Origin: FW021-bin31 sp964422465
GTDB taxonomy: Bacteria > Bacteroidota > Bacteroidia > Chitinophagales > Chitinophagaceae
DNA length: 64,000 nt
Assembly: GCA_964422465.1 (NCBI GenBank)
Contig: CAYRBD010000004.1
Span: 1-64,000 of the forward strand
Direction of reading: 5' to 3'
The position numbers and the translations under genes were made by a program. Below the pieces are notes generated by a model. The model was given only the letters and a program-made list of their open reading frames with translations. It searched no databases and was not told where the DNA came from. Positions 36,172 through 46,173 of this stretch are shown in pieces. Every line of letters begins with the position of its first letter. Positions within the stretch are counted from its first letter, which is position 1.

Positions 36172-36543
36172 ATGGTATTAGCTCTTGGTATTTTATTAGG
36201 CCTCGTTGCCCTCATCTGTTTTTTGGGAGGAACAAATGTTATGCTCAAAGGAGCAATGAGCTTTTTGCCTAAAGAAACACCCCCACAATTAGTCTTGGAT
36301 GATTTGGTGCGATTTTTAGGAGGCATTTATTTAGGGTTGGGATTTTTATTTGCTTATGCTGCATTTAACGTTGAAAGTATGGGGAGCAGTATCTATTTTC
36401 TTGGAATTGTGGTTGGGTTTTCAGGATTAGGGCGATGGTATTCGAGATATAAAGTCGGCTCTGCAGGAATGTATTTTGATGTAATTATGGTTGTTGAAAT
36501 CCTGCTTGGATTATCCATTATCCTGATAGAAGGATTCAGATAA
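36172..36543 (+). CDS. DUF4345 family membrane protein
   Basis: 123 residues with four predicted membrane helices (about 2-22, 45-65, 72-90, 103-120). The pattern LVRFLGGIYLGLGFLFAYAAF and RWYSRYKVG is typical of DUF4345, a small membrane family of unknown function. It is co-transcribed with the HXXEE gene and converges on sprA, with only 8 bp between stops. Confidence 0.8.
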   Translation: MVLALGILLGLVALICFLGGTNVMLKGAMSFLPKETPPQLVLDDLVRFLGGIYLGLGFLFAYAAFNVESMGSSIYFLGIVVGFSGLGRWYSRYKVGSAGMYFDVIMVVEILLGLSIILIEGFR

Positions 36544-36551
36544 AACTGTTC

Positions 36552-39500
36552 TTACTGCAAAATAAACCGGAAAGTTACCCCGGCCTCCGTATTGGACAAT
36601 GGATAGGAGGTGGAAATAAAGGGAATGGTGGACCTTTTATTATAGAAAAAATGAAGATTGACCCGATTGTTAACCACATAATCCACCGAAGGGGAAAGGG
36701 TAATCATCTTCCGTCCGCTGGTCGGAATCACCAGATCCGCGTCCAGCCGGTTGTTTACTGTTTTGTCATCTCTATAACTCATGTCCAGTCGGAAATTCAG
36801 GTCATTGCTCAGCTTTTTGGTTTTCCCTATATTAAAAGGGAGTGGGAAATTCCGAATACGAAAGCCTGCACCAAAATCTATTTGGGTAGAATGCATCTCT
36901 GTCAGTTGGTAGTCAATCAGGCTTAAAGACAGGGTTCTTGATTTACTATAACCGAAACTGATGCTCAGGTTGTTGGCAAAGGTGGCATCTATACCAAATA
37001 GGGGATTCAATTGCTCGGTAAGCGTGATGTTGGGTACCAGAAAGTAAGGTACATAATTTCCTGAAACCGTATCAATAAAACCGGGATAACCATATCCGAG
37101 CGGATCGGAAAAATAAGGGGCGGAGGTGAAGCTATTCATGCTCAATACGGAAGAATAGCCATGAGAAAGGGTTAAATTAGTGACAAAATCCCGGAAAAAA
37201 GACAGGTTGCTCAGGCCGTTGTATTTTATTTTCCAGTTGGGAAAAGGCTTGATACTTTTGAAAGGGTTGCTCCGGATATTCTGGGAACCCTCCGTCATCA
37301 GAGCAACGTTTTTAGGGTCTTTTCCGCTATAAGCTGCGAGGAAAGCCGGAATTAAAACATCTTCGGCATACTTTCCATAACCCAAAGTATAATTGGGATC
37401 CTCCAGGCTGGGTTTGCCATCTGTATAAGGATTCTGATTACCCAATCGTTGCGAAATCACGCTTCTATAGCGTTCAAAGCGATTATAGGTTTCAGATATG
37501 CCATTTTCGGCATCTACCTTATCAAATAAGGTTTTTAAAGAAAAGTAAGAAACTTCAAAGCCGCCGGCATCATAAGGATTCAAATGTTGGAGATTGCCCC
37601 TGCCGGTTGGGTCTTTAAATAACTCCGAATGGTTTTTTGAAAAAGATTTATGCATGTTCAGGTCAATCCTCAAGCCCGGGATGGGTTCCAGTGTTGATTG
37701 GAGATCAAACTGCTGAATAAACTGCTGTCGGTATTGAATGTTGAGGGTACTGTCATGGGTTATCCAGCCTTCCTGGCCAATGTGATTTAACCAGGGATTG
37801 TCGGGCTGCCAGCCAAAAGCAAATTTTAAACCGGGCTTCATGGCGCCCCAGTCCTGTCCCATAAAACCAACGTGGTTCAGGTAACCGGGCAGGAAAGTCT
37901 GCGCATTTTCGCTGTAGTTGAAAGCTACCCGCTTGACAAGCAAGAGGGGAGTCAGTAACACCCGCAATCCGGATGAAATGGAAGAAGCATTTTTGCCGGA
38001 GCTATCGCCCGGAGCACGTCTTACGGGATTATTTACCTCCCTCAATAATTTCCATTTATTATAGAGGCGGTTAAAGTTCAAACTCGCGTTCACCTGCTTT
38101 TGGTTGCTGTTTTCTATGCTATTGCCGAGATAAGGAGCTAACAGGGAAGCGGTAGTCCAACTGTAATCGGTGGTATATCCAAGTTGTACATTCACCCAGT
38201 CCAACAACGGAAATTTCTGAAAAGGCAGAGCATAAGAGGCCGATGCATTTTGATGAAAGAGCGTAGTTCGGCCAAAAGTGATCAGGTTTTGCCAGACACT
38301 GTCTCGTTTTGCCTTCGTGTTAATTTCTCCAAAAGGTTCATCAATCCGGGAGTTATTTACCGCCTGAAAATCCAGGCTCAGGGATTTGGTTAAATCCCAA
38401 TGGAGTGTGTAATAACGATCAAATGTAAAATATTTATCGAATGTAGCCGGAATTTCAAAAGGGCCGCCACCGGTGTTGCGAATATGGGTTTCTCCAAACT
38501 GGCGATCTACTTCTGCCCGTACGCTGATGACCGAGGGAATAGGATTGATGTTGAGATCACGCAGTAAGGCCAGGTAAGGAGAGGGCCCGATGAGGTTACG
38601 CAAAGGGGCAAAATATTTGCTCGTGCCCGAGAACTGGTACCCCAGCCCGAGGCGGTGCCGCGTAAGTTCATCACTTTGGATTAAGGGATTGTGAGTGAGA
38701 ATCTGACTGAACGAATAACTCAGGTTAAAATTGCTCAAATCCCACAGGTGATTAGTTGACTGATTTGGGTCCGGCAGTTTTCGAACATTGGTGAAGCTCA
38801 GGCTCGTAACGGAAGTGAAGTCCTGTGCCTGGCGAAGAATAGAATCCCTGGCGTGCTTGTTGAGGGCCAGGGCAAGCTTATCTTTGAGCTTGATATCCAG
38901 ATCATACGGGTCGTATTCGGGATTGCTAATGGTTTCCGAATAGCCGGCATATACCGGAATGGAAAGATTCCATCTCTGAGGCAGCAGCTTGCCCAATTGC
39001 AGGTTAGCCGAAACATCATATTGATAGTAATTGTCTTTAAACCGGTCCTCCAGCTGTTGATCTACGTTTCCAAATCCGGCCGTATGCATTGAGCCCGCCA
39101 TGCTTACTGTACCCAGGTCGGCCAGTTTTAAATCTACACGGCCCATTGCAGCATATCCTCCATGTTCATCCATATCGGAAACCCGCAGTTCATCAAACCA
39201 GACAATAGCTGATTTTGGAAACCCGTCATCAGCCTGTTCAGTTTGCTTTTGAGAAGGATTTAGGATGCCCAGCAGGGTCTCCCTTACATCACCAAGGCTG
39301 GGATTCCCGACTACGGTTACGTAATTGCCTTTACTATCCCGAATGGTATAAGGCTGCGAAAGAGAGGCACCCGACTGGTTGCGCTCCTGCTTCAACCGGG
39401 GAAAGATATCAAGGTCAATATCAATTTGGTTTTGCTCCGGCCATATTGTATTAGGGTTTAATGAACCGGTGGGGTCGGTCATTTTTAAGGGGATGCGATA

Positions 39501-42500
39501 TTCATAGTAGTTGTTAACGAAATCACTTCCCAGGCGGATGATGGCCTGTACTTCCCCATCCCGGGTTTGTATCCCTCCTTCAATGGCTTCGGCATGAATA
39601 AACATTTGAAGGCGTTTAAATTTACGGAGATCTACTCCGAGGCTTTTAAATACAGCTCGTGCTTTTCCATCCTTAAGATCGGTTACTTTTAGCGACAGGG
39701 ATTGTTCATTCAGGTAGAGGTTTACATTATTTTCACTCAGCTGGGTTTGTCGCTGAACACCCGGAGGAATAACATAGGGTACGGGGGTACGGGAGGCATT
39801 TTCTTCCAGGTTCACCGAGGAGACAATGAGCTTAGCGTCTTTGTTGGGATCAACAGGAACATAAGCGCCCGCCGTATCCAGATGGTACAAGTACGTACGC
39901 CACTGGTTGCGTACGAGCCCCAGGCGGGCAAAGCGGAGCACCACGCTGTCCTGGAAGCCAGTCAGGAACATGCGCATGAACCGGATGGATTTGAAATCGG
40001 GGATGTCCCCTATTTTTTTATCATACTGTTGAATGGGAATCCGGAACTGATACCAGGTTTCGGGGGTAAGAGGGCCATTTTTGTCATTCGCAGGCACCAC
40101 TATTTTGTCAACAATAAAATCGGAACCGACCTGCATGTTGGGCTTCATCTTTATCCGGTATTGAAAATAGTCTTCTGCTTCATTCAGGGTATTGTCGTTG
40201 TTGATATCTTCTGTTTCGGGGCGGTTAGTGGCTGCTTTGGGGAATTTATCTCCTGAACCGGAAATCGGAGAATTGCCCTGCGAGTGGTTGAATTTTTTAT
40301 ATCGTTCCAGCACGGTTAGTTGTGCTTCATCATAGTCTTTCCCGCGATAAAAATGATAGTTATCATTGGAGGGGTCAGCGGCGGCTTCCTGATAGACTTT
40401 TGATCCGGGTCCAAAAGTCTGTAATAAGGTTTGAAGATAAGCCTGATGCTTAACTCTTTCCTGTTCATCGTCTATCCCGTCGTATCCGACATCCTGATAG
40501 GCTCTTGCAGCAGGATCGTTGTCGAAGGCGTTGGTAATCTGTTCCTGAAAACGGGGGACCCTTCCCCAAACGGAAGTATCCACTTTATTAACCTGGGAAG
40601 GCTTGGGAAGGCCATTTTCAAAGGCCATTTTTCCATCCTTTAGGATGTCTTCAGATACATTTCCCAAATCTATATACAATTCTCCTCCATTGCTTGAAGG
40701 TTTGTCAATAAAGGGATCCATGACCCAGAATTCAATATATTGTACATTGGAGGCTTCAAAGTCCGTGTTGTCCAAAGCCCGCATAATCCCTCCCCAGTTT
40801 TCTTTGGGTTTTGTCAGATGGCCCTCGCCGTTGATCTTGGAAGGGTCTGTTGTAAAGTTGTAAGGTCCTTTTTGATTAGGATAATAAGCCAGGTCCAGGG
40901 TATTCAGATAACTCTGCCCGTAATCAACACTTTGTTTGGGGAAAACCTCCTGCTGCTTCACCAGGCGGACATAATGCCCGAGGTAAAGCTGCCGATTACC
41001 CCGCATATAGGCAGGGGTATTCGGGCCTCCGTCTATCAGGCTGGGCTCAATCGTGTACCAGGCCAGCAGCGCGCGTTTGCTACCGTAAGCCAGTGAGTCG
41101 TTATAAGTTGCTTCCGGAAATAAAATATTGCCATTGGCATCTGTGGCTCCTTCGGGAGTGGAAGCCAATACCCAACTGTTATAAGGATAACGCAGGTCAA
41201 ATGAGTTGCTGGCGCCCTCAAAATCATCCAGGTAAATAGTGCCCTGGCTGCCCTTTCCTATCAGGTTAGAGTGCCCCGGGAAAAGCCGTGCTACTTCACC
41301 GGTAGCCGTAATGGAAGACATAGCCTCGGTGGCATAATTGGGTAGTTTATCCAACCACCGGGTGACTCCTGGTAGCTCCGAGCGGAAGTTAAAATCAAGC
41401 CCGCCAATGGTATTGGCAATAGGATCATCCCCATAATTGACGATATTAAAGTAAGGCTTTTCGGTCATCCTGATGATGGAAGAACCCAAAGTAAGATGAT
41501 CATTAACGTAATAATCCAACCGTGTGCCAAAATAGTTCCGGGTTTGCTGGCCGAATAGCGCATTGTTCTCGAAGCGTACATTAATGGGCAAACCGGAATT
41601 AAGGATGGCGTCATTAATGATTTGCACCTTGCCCATCGAATAATTGATGGTGTAATCTACATTTTCAATAAGTTGCTGACCCCCGGCGGTAATGGTTACC
41701 GATCCTTCGGGGATGTTAAACCCACCCAGGCTGATCTCAGAAGAGGAACTGGACTTGTAAGCTCCCCGGAGTACGAAACGGTTATACTGTGGAAATTGCC
41801 GGGCAATTGTAACGGTGGAATCATACAGCATTTGATATTCATACTTGGAAGCCTGTACCGAATCTCCGTTGAAAGCTTTGGTTAGCGCTTTACCAAAGGG
41901 TTCTAAAACAGGGAATATAATCTCCCCCCTTTGGGGATCAATGGTATAGCCACTGACATAATCGAATACCCCATCGGGTTGCGGATCATTTTGACTGTTT
42001 AGCCGGTCAAGATTAAGAATAGACAACAGGGGCTTTCCTTCATAGGCGCCCTGCGCACCAGGCAGGTATCGCTTTTCACCTTCTCCCGGGTCCTGATAGA
42101 AAATGTCCAGGCGGAATCCATCCCGGTTGATCTGGGAACCGTCCAGAGAGTATATATTTTTCATCATCAGGTCCCAAATAGGAAGAGAAGGGCGCGCGGA
42201 GGTGGCTTTTAATAGTTTAAGAAAAAGCACCTGTGGTTGTGCCGACTTGCCGGCGGGAGTTACATCATTTGCAAACTCGCCTACCTGATAGACCTGTCCG
42301 TTAATGGTGTATTGGTAGGCCACCGCCAGTACCTCATCCGGTTGCAGGGGGCGATTCAGGGAAAGATATCCGATTTCGCTGTTGAAGGTATATTCTGTAG
42401 AGTCCAACTTGCGGGCATACGTTTTTTCAAAATCCCGAACTGGTTGTAAACCCATTGCTTGCAACCTGCTAACTACGGTTCCGGGGTTTCGCATACCGGC

Positions 42501-43742
42501 ATCGGCGGTCAGGCGACGGTATTCGTCATTGGCATTATTTTGCGGCAGAGGGTTCCCGGTTAGCGAATGGAGGTCGCTGTTATAGGGGTCGCTTTCTCCT
42601 AAATCCATTAGGCCGACAATGTCTCTTGCATTAGTAGTGGCTCCTTGTTTGTTGGTGACCCATACCTGCATCCGGATAATGTGAATTTGTGATTTTATAA
42701 CCGGCAGGGTGGACATCGCCTCGTTGTAGTGGGCACGAAAATATTGTGCGAGCAAAAAATGCTGGTTACCTTCATACTGGTCGGCCTGTTTGGTAAAAGG
42801 ATGCGTTTGGGCTCCCCCCTGAACAACAATATTTTGTTTCTTAGAGCGCTGTGTTGAAAAGACGCTGGTAACCGTTAAACGCCCAAATTGTAATTGTGTC
42901 TTAATACCAAAAAGAGATTGTACCCCCGAAATTAACTGACTTCGCAGGGGAAAGCTGACATTTCCTGCTTCTATTTTTTTGATAATGCTATTGTCATCCC
43001 CGGTATATTCCAACTTTATCTGTTTGTCAAAATCAAATACGGATTGGGTGTTGTAAGTGCTTGTTAATTTCAATTTTTGGCCAATCTGACCCTGAATATT
43101 CATATTGATATCCATATCAAAATCAAAGCCGCCGGTTTTCCGGGCTCTTTCAGGAAGGATGGGGTTTTTGAAATTCTGGCTCTCGTAACCAAAGGTTATT
43201 CCCAGGCTTCCCTGTGGGCGGATGTCAGCCTCCGTACCACCAAACAGCCGGTTAAACAACCTGGGCCCGTAATATAAGTCGGGGCCTTTTTGCTCCCGGT
43301 TCAGGTCGGTGAAAGTATTCCTTCTGTTTATCCAATAATTTTCTTCCTGTTGTTTCCCTCTCAGTTGCAGGTATTCCTGTTGGGAGTAACGAGAGGGGTT
43401 GCGATAGAAATGATTTCCTATTTTTTCTTCAAAATAATATTGATGAGTTAGTGGATCATAGCGTAAAGAATCCTGAATGATGGAAGGATCCTGAAAGTCG
43501 AAGAATTGTTGATGTGGAGACAAGAAAGGGGCGCCTCGTCTGTCGCGGATTGGAAAGGGCAGCGTATCTTTAACAGCCGTATCTCTTCGGGCTTCCTGAA
43601 AGAGAAGATCAGAAGACAGTAGCCCGGATTTATGTGGAATAGAAAGACCGGATGCTTCACTACAAAACACGCTCACCAAGCTGGAAAAGCAAAACATTAA
43701 AGTGCAAAATGCTGCAGCGGGCGTGTAAAGTTGTCTCTTCAC
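36552..43742 (-). CDS. sprA: Type IX secretion / gliding motility protein SprA (Sov)
   Basis: 2396 residues, the usual size. SprA is the giant outer-membrane beta-barrel that forms the T9SS translocation channel; it exports adhesins, hydrolases and gliding adhesins. Sequence evidence: an N-terminal signal-like segment, SprA_N-type stretches (ARKTGGFDFDMDINMNIQGQIGQKLKLTSTYNTQ, GVDATFANNLSISFGYSKSRTLSLSL), repeated barrel strands throughout and a C-terminal strand ending VTFRFILQ. It lies 35 bp after ruvA on the same strand, a neighbourhood seen in other Bacteroidota. No other T9SS core gene lies in this window apart from the auxiliary gldA. Confidence 0.95.
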   Translation of the reverse strand: MKRQLYTPAAAFCTLMFCFSSLVSVFCSEASGLSIPHKSGLLSSDLLFQEARRDTAVKDTLPFPIRDRRGAPFLSPHQQFFDFQDPSIIQDSLRYDPLTHQYYFEEKIGNHFYRNPSRYSQQEYLQLRGKQQEENYWINRRNTFTDLNREQKGPDLYYGPRLFNRLFGGTEADIRPQGSLGITFGYESQNFKNPILPERARKTGGFDFDMDINMNIQGQIGQKLKLTSTYNTQSVFDFDKQIKLEYTGDDNSIIKKIEAGNVSFPLRSQLISGVQSLFGIKTQLQFGRLTVTSVFSTQRSKKQNIVVQGGAQTHPFTKQADQYEGNQHFLLAQYFRAHYNEAMSTLPVIKSQIHIIRMQVWVTNKQGATTNARDIVGLMDLGESDPYNSDLHSLTGNPLPQNNANDEYRRLTADAGMRNPGTVVSRLQAMGLQPVRDFEKTYARKLDSTEYTFNSEIGYLSLNRPLQPDEVLAVAYQYTINGQVYQVGEFANDVTPAGKSAQPQVLFLKLLKATSARPSLPIWDLMMKNIYSLDGSQINRDGFRLDIFYQDPGEGEKRYLPGAQGAYEGKPLLSILNLDRLNSQNDPQPDGVFDYVSGYTIDPQRGEIIFPVLEPFGKALTKAFNGDSVQASKYEYQMLYDSTVTIARQFPQYNRFVLRGAYKSSSSSEISLGGFNIPEGSVTITAGGQQLIENVDYTINYSMGKVQIINDAILNSGLPINVRFENNALFGQQTRNYFGTRLDYYVNDHLTLGSSIIRMTEKPYFNIVNYGDDPIANTIGGLDFNFRSELPGVTRWLDKLPNYATEAMSSITATGEVARLFPGHSNLIGKGSQGTIYLDDFEGASNSFDLRYPYNSWVLASTPEGATDANGNILFPEATYNDSLAYGSKRALLAWYTIEPSLIDGGPNTPAYMRGNRQLYLGHYVRLVKQQEVFPKQSVDYGQSYLNTLDLAYYPNQKGPYNFTTDPSKINGEGHLTKPKENWGGIMRALDNTDFEASNVQYIEFWVMDPFIDKPSSNGGELYIDLGNVSEDILKDGKMAFENGLPKPSQVNKVDTSVWGRVPRFQEQITNAFDNDPAARAYQDVGYDGIDDEQERVKHQAYLQTLLQTFGPGSKVYQEAAADPSNDNYHFYRGKDYDEAQLTVLERYKKFNHSQGNSPISGSGDKFPKAATNRPETEDINNDNTLNEAEDYFQYRIKMKPNMQVGSDFIVDKIVVPANDKNGPLTPETWYQFRIPIQQYDKKIGDIPDFKSIRFMRMFLTGFQDSVVLRFARLGLVRNQWRTYLYHLDTAGAYVPVDPNKDAKLIVSSVNLEENASRTPVPYVIPPGVQRQTQLSENNVNLYLNEQSLSLKVTDLKDGKARAVFKSLGVDLRKFKRLQMFIHAEAIEGGIQTRDGEVQAIIRLGSDFVNNYYEYRIPLKMTDPTGSLNPNTIWPEQNQIDIDLDIFPRLKQERNQSGASLSQPYTIRDSKGNYVTVVGNPSLGDVRETLLGILNPSQKQTEQADDGFPKSAIVWFDELRVSDMDEHGGYAAMGRVDLKLADLGTVSMAGSMHTAGFGNVDQQLEDRFKDNYYQYDVSANLQLGKLLPQRWNLSIPVYAGYSETISNPEYDPYDLDIKLKDKLALALNKHARDSILRQAQDFTSVTSLSFTNVRKLPDPNQSTNHLWDLSNFNLSYSFSQILTHNPLIQSDELTRHRLGLGYQFSGTSKYFAPLRNLIGPSPYLALLRDLNINPIPSVISVRAEVDRQFGETHIRNTGGGPFEIPATFDKYFTFDRYYTLHWDLTKSLSLDFQAVNNSRIDEPFGEINTKAKRDSVWQNLITFGRTTLFHQNASASYALPFQKFPLLDWVNVQLGYTTDYSWTTASLLAPYLGNSIENSNQKQVNASLNFNRLYNKWKLLREVNNPVRRAPGDSSGKNASSISSGLRVLLTPLLLVKRVAFNYSENAQTFLPGYLNHVGFMGQDWGAMKPGLKFAFGWQPDNPWLNHIGQEGWITHDSTLNIQYRQQFIQQFDLQSTLEPIPGLRIDLNMHKSFSKNHSELFKDPTGRGNLQHLNPYDAGGFEVSYFSLKTLFDKVDAENGISETYNRFERYRSVISQRLGNQNPYTDGKPSLEDPNYTLGYGKYAEDVLIPAFLAAYSGKDPKNVALMTEGSQNIRSNPFKSIKPFPNWKIKYNGLSNLSFFRDFVTNLTLSHGYSSVLSMNSFTSAPYFSDPLGYGYPGFIDTVSGNYVPYFLVPNITLTEQLNPLFGIDATFANNLSISFGYSKSRTLSLSLIDYQLTEMHSTQIDFGAGFRIRNFPLPFNIGKTKKLSNDLNFRLDMSYRDDKTVNNRLDADLVIPTSGRKMITLSPSVDYVVNNRVNLHFFYNKRSTIPFISTSYPLSNTEAGVTFRFILQ

Positions 43743-43777
43743 CGGTGAAGTTTTAGGTTTAGAAGGCTAAAAGCCGG

Positions 43778-44374
43778 CTATATATTTTTCAAAGCTCCTT
43801 TGATCAATCCTTCCAGAGAGTCAGGTGTTCCCATATTTTTCAAGGCTTTTCTGATGGCTTTATCGGCAGCGCTCCTTGCTATACCGAGGGCTAATAATGC
43901 ATTTAACGCATCGGATTGCAAAGTATTGTTTAAAGTGGGGATTGTTTCGGTTGCTTTTTCCGAAAAAATACCGCTTTTTATTAGCTTATCCTTTAGTTCT
44001 AATATGATCCTTTTAGCCGTTTTAGCACCTATCCCTTTGATGGATTCCAATAATTTTGCATTTTCATCAATGATGGCTGATTGAATTTCATGAGGTTTCA
44101 TTCCAGAAAGGATCATGCGGGTGGTAGCCGCCCCCACCCCTGAGACGGAGATGAGCAACAAAAACAGGTCTTTCTCAGCCTTGTCAAAAAAACCGTAAAG
44201 AGTATGGGAGTCTTCCTTGATGTGTAAATAGGTCAGCAGTTTGCCCTTCTCCAGTTCCTGAATTTGTGAGTACGTGTTCAGGCTTATCTGTACTTCATAG
44301 CCCAGGCCGTTAACATCTATATATACACAGGTAGGCGATTTATAGGTAAACTTGCCCTCTACATAAGCAATCAT
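43778..44374 (-). CDS. ruvA: Holliday junction branch migration protein RuvA
   Basis: 198 residues, full length. N-terminal OB fold (MIAYVEGKFTYKSPTCVYID), two helix-hairpin-helix motifs (LLISVSGVGAATTRMIL and LLESIKGIGAKTAKRIILEL) and the small C-terminal three-helix domain that contacts RuvB (ALNALLALGIARSAADKAIR). RuvA tetramers bind the four-way junction and load the RuvB motor. It precedes sprA in a probable operon and is divergent from fabH. Confidence 0.97.
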   Translation of the reverse strand: MIAYVEGKFTYKSPTCVYIDVNGLGYEVQISLNTYSQIQELEKGKLLTYLHIKEDSHTLYGFFDKAEKDLFLLLISVSGVGAATTRMILSGMKPHEIQSAIIDENAKLLESIKGIGAKTAKRIILELKDKLIKSGIFSEKATETIPTLNNTLQSDALNALLALGIARSAADKAIRKALKNMGTPDSLEGLIKGALKNI

Positions 44375-44454
44375 ATTTTTTATACTTTTGAATCGAAAAA
44401 GTACGCAAAATAAAGGGAAATTCTAAAAAAACTTAATCTATTGCAGGTTTAACT

Positions 44455-44462
44455 TACTTTTG
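44455..44462 (+). promoter_or_regulatory. Putative -7 element of fabH
   Basis: TACTTTTG matches TAnnTTTG and lies 32 nt before the fabH ATG at 44495. No TTTG is found at the expected -33 distance. Confidence 0.4.
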
Positions 44463-44494
44463 CCTGAACTTGCAATCATTTAAAATCTATATGC

Positions 44495-45496
44495 ATGGAT
44501 AAAATTAGCGCTGCTATCACTGCTGTGGGAGGATATGTTCCGGATTATATATTGACTAACGCAGAACTGGAAACGATGGTGGAAACAAACGATGAATGGA
44601 TTCGTACCCGCACCGGCATAGAAGAACGGCACATATTGAAAGGAGAAAATAAAGGCGCTTCTGACCTCGGGGCTCCCGCAGTACAAGACCTCCTGAAAAG
44701 AAGAGGAATTGGTGCAGATGAAATTGACTTGTTAATTTGCTGCACCGCCACTCCAGATATGCTTTTTCCGGCTACCGCCAATATTATTAGTGATAAGATA
44801 GGTGCTAAAAATGCCTGGAGTTTCGATTTGCTTGCAGCCTGCTCGGGCTTCCTTTTTGGATTAAAAACCGGGGCTCAGTTTATTGAAACCGGGGCCTATA
44901 AAAAGGTGGTCGTAGTGGGTGCGGATAAAATGAGTTCCATTGTAGATTATTCAGACCGGAAGACCTGCATTCTTTTTGGAGATGGTTCTGGCGCTGTGTT
45001 GCTGGAACCAAATACGGAAGGCTACGGCCTGATAGACAGCGTATTACATACAGACGGCTCTGGCCGGGAGTACTTGCGCCTGAAAGCCGGCGGTTCTTTA
45101 AACCCCGCCAATGAAAAAACTGTAGCTAAGGGTGAACATTTTATTTATCAGGAAGGCCGGACTGTTTTTCGTTTTGCTGTAACCAATATGGCAGATGTTT
45201 CTTACGAAATTATGCAGCGTAATAACCTTACAAAAGAAGATATTGACTGGCTGGTTCCACATCAGGCGAATAAACGTATTATTGATGCTACCGCACAACG
45301 AATGGGGCTGCCTGAAGAAAAGGTGATGGTCAATATTCAACGGTATGGGAATACCACCTGCGCCACTATTCCGCTTTGTCTGTGGGAATGGCAGAATCGG
45401 TTGAAAAAAGGAGATAAACTGGTACTGGCAGCATTCGGCGGCGGCTTCACCTGGGGCTCAATCTACCTGAAGTGGGCATACGATGGCAGTCAATAA
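44495..45496 (+). CDS. fabH: 3-oxoacyl-ACP synthase III
   Basis: 333 residues. The KASIII triad is intact: C116 in DLLAACSGFLFG, H256 in WLVPHQANKRI, N286 in RYGNTTCATIP. It condenses acetyl-CoA or branched acyl-CoA primers with malonyl-ACP to start fatty-acid synthesis. It is a monocistronic gene divergent from ruvA; the 3' end overlaps the convergent glycosyltransferase gene by 7 bp. Confidence 0.95.
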   Translation: MDKISAAITAVGGYVPDYILTNAELETMVETNDEWIRTRTGIEERHILKGENKGASDLGAPAVQDLLKRRGIGADEIDLLICCTATPDMLFPATANIISDKIGAKNAWSFDLLAACSGFLFGLKTGAQFIETGAYKKVVVVGADKMSSIVDYSDRKTCILFGDGSGAVLLEPNTEGYGLIDSVLHTDGSGREYLRLKAGGSLNPANEKTVAKGEHFIYQEGRTVFRFAVTNMADVSYEIMQRNNLTKEDIDWLVPHQANKRIIDATAQRMGLPEEKVMVNIQRYGNTTCATIPLCLWEWQNRLKKGDKLVLAAFGGGFTWGSIYLKWAYDGSQ

Positions 45497-46131
45497 GTGG
45501 ATTTTACATTACAGAGGCTGTCTGCTGCATCCCGATAGTATTTATATGTAGGGGCATCTATCTTTTCAATTACTTTTCCTTCTTCTCCGAACCGGATTAA
45601 AAACCGGCTGTCGTCCGAATAGGTATCCCGAAATTGATCTGTGACTCCCAGGCTGTTTCTTTTTATAAAAAAAGTACCCCCAACAATGCATTCGTTTATA
45701 TGAATCAGTTTTTCAGGATGGTTGGTATCCGGCACATACGGATTGCCGACAATGGTTACATTGCTATGCAGAAGGTCAATTTCCGGACGGGCAAGAAGTA
45801 ATTTTTTCCTGATTTGCAGATGATCCGGCATGTATTCATCGTCAGAGTCCAGGAAAGTAAGATATTTTCCTCTGGCTGCCTCCATCCCTGCATTCTTGCT
45901 CAAGGCACAGCCACGATGCGTATGCCGTTGATAACGGAGGTTATATTTTGACAGGTAGGGTTGGAGGGCTTCTTTCGTATGGTCCGTGGAAGCGTCATCT
46001 ATAATCAACCCTTCCCAGTCGGTTTCGTTTTGTGATACCAGAGAATCCAGCGCCCGGCCGATCAGTTGCGCCCGATTGTAGGTACAGATAATAACACTGA
46101 AAAATGGAGCAATGCTTTTTTTATCCATCAT
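45490..46131 (-). CDS. Glycosyltransferase family 2 (soluble)
   Basis: 213 residues, a single GT-A domain without membrane helices. N-terminal FSVIICTYNRAQLIGRALDSL, nucleotide-binding LIIDDASTDHT, and the DxD-type metal site in FLDSDDEYMPDHL. Usual members transfer one sugar to lipopolysaccharide, glycan or protein acceptors. Two start codons are in tandem (ATGATG); a TAATTTTG element ends 1 bp before the first, so initiation at the second ATG on a leaderless transcript is possible. It is divergent from the alpha/beta hydrolase gene. Confidence 0.88.
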   Translation of the reverse strand: MMDKKSIAPFFSVIICTYNRAQLIGRALDSLVSQNETDWEGLIIDDASTDHTKEALQPYLSKYNLRYQRHTHRGCALSKNAGMEAARGKYLTFLDSDDEYMPDHLQIRKKLLLARPEIDLLHSNVTIVGNPYVPDTNHPEKLIHINECIVGGTFFIKRNSLGVTDQFRDTYSDDSRFLIRFGEEGKVIEKIDAPTYKYYRDAADSLCNVKSTY

Positions 46132-46132
46132 A

Positions 46133-46140
46133 CAAAATTA
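46133..46140 (-). promoter_or_regulatory. TAnnTTTG element abutting the GT2 start (possible leaderless transcript)
   Basis: TAATTTTG on the minus strand ends 4 nt before the second of two tandem ATG codons (46128), so transcription would start at about that codon. Confidence 0.4.
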
Positions 46141-46173
46141 TGAAAATTAGCGCTAAAGGTGTACCTTACCCTC

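Noticed and set aside
46162..46169. TACCTTAC before the alpha/beta hydrolase as a leaderless promoter
   Set aside because: Two mismatches to the conserved TTTG; too weak alone, though its distance to ATG equals that of the recR and GT2 elements.
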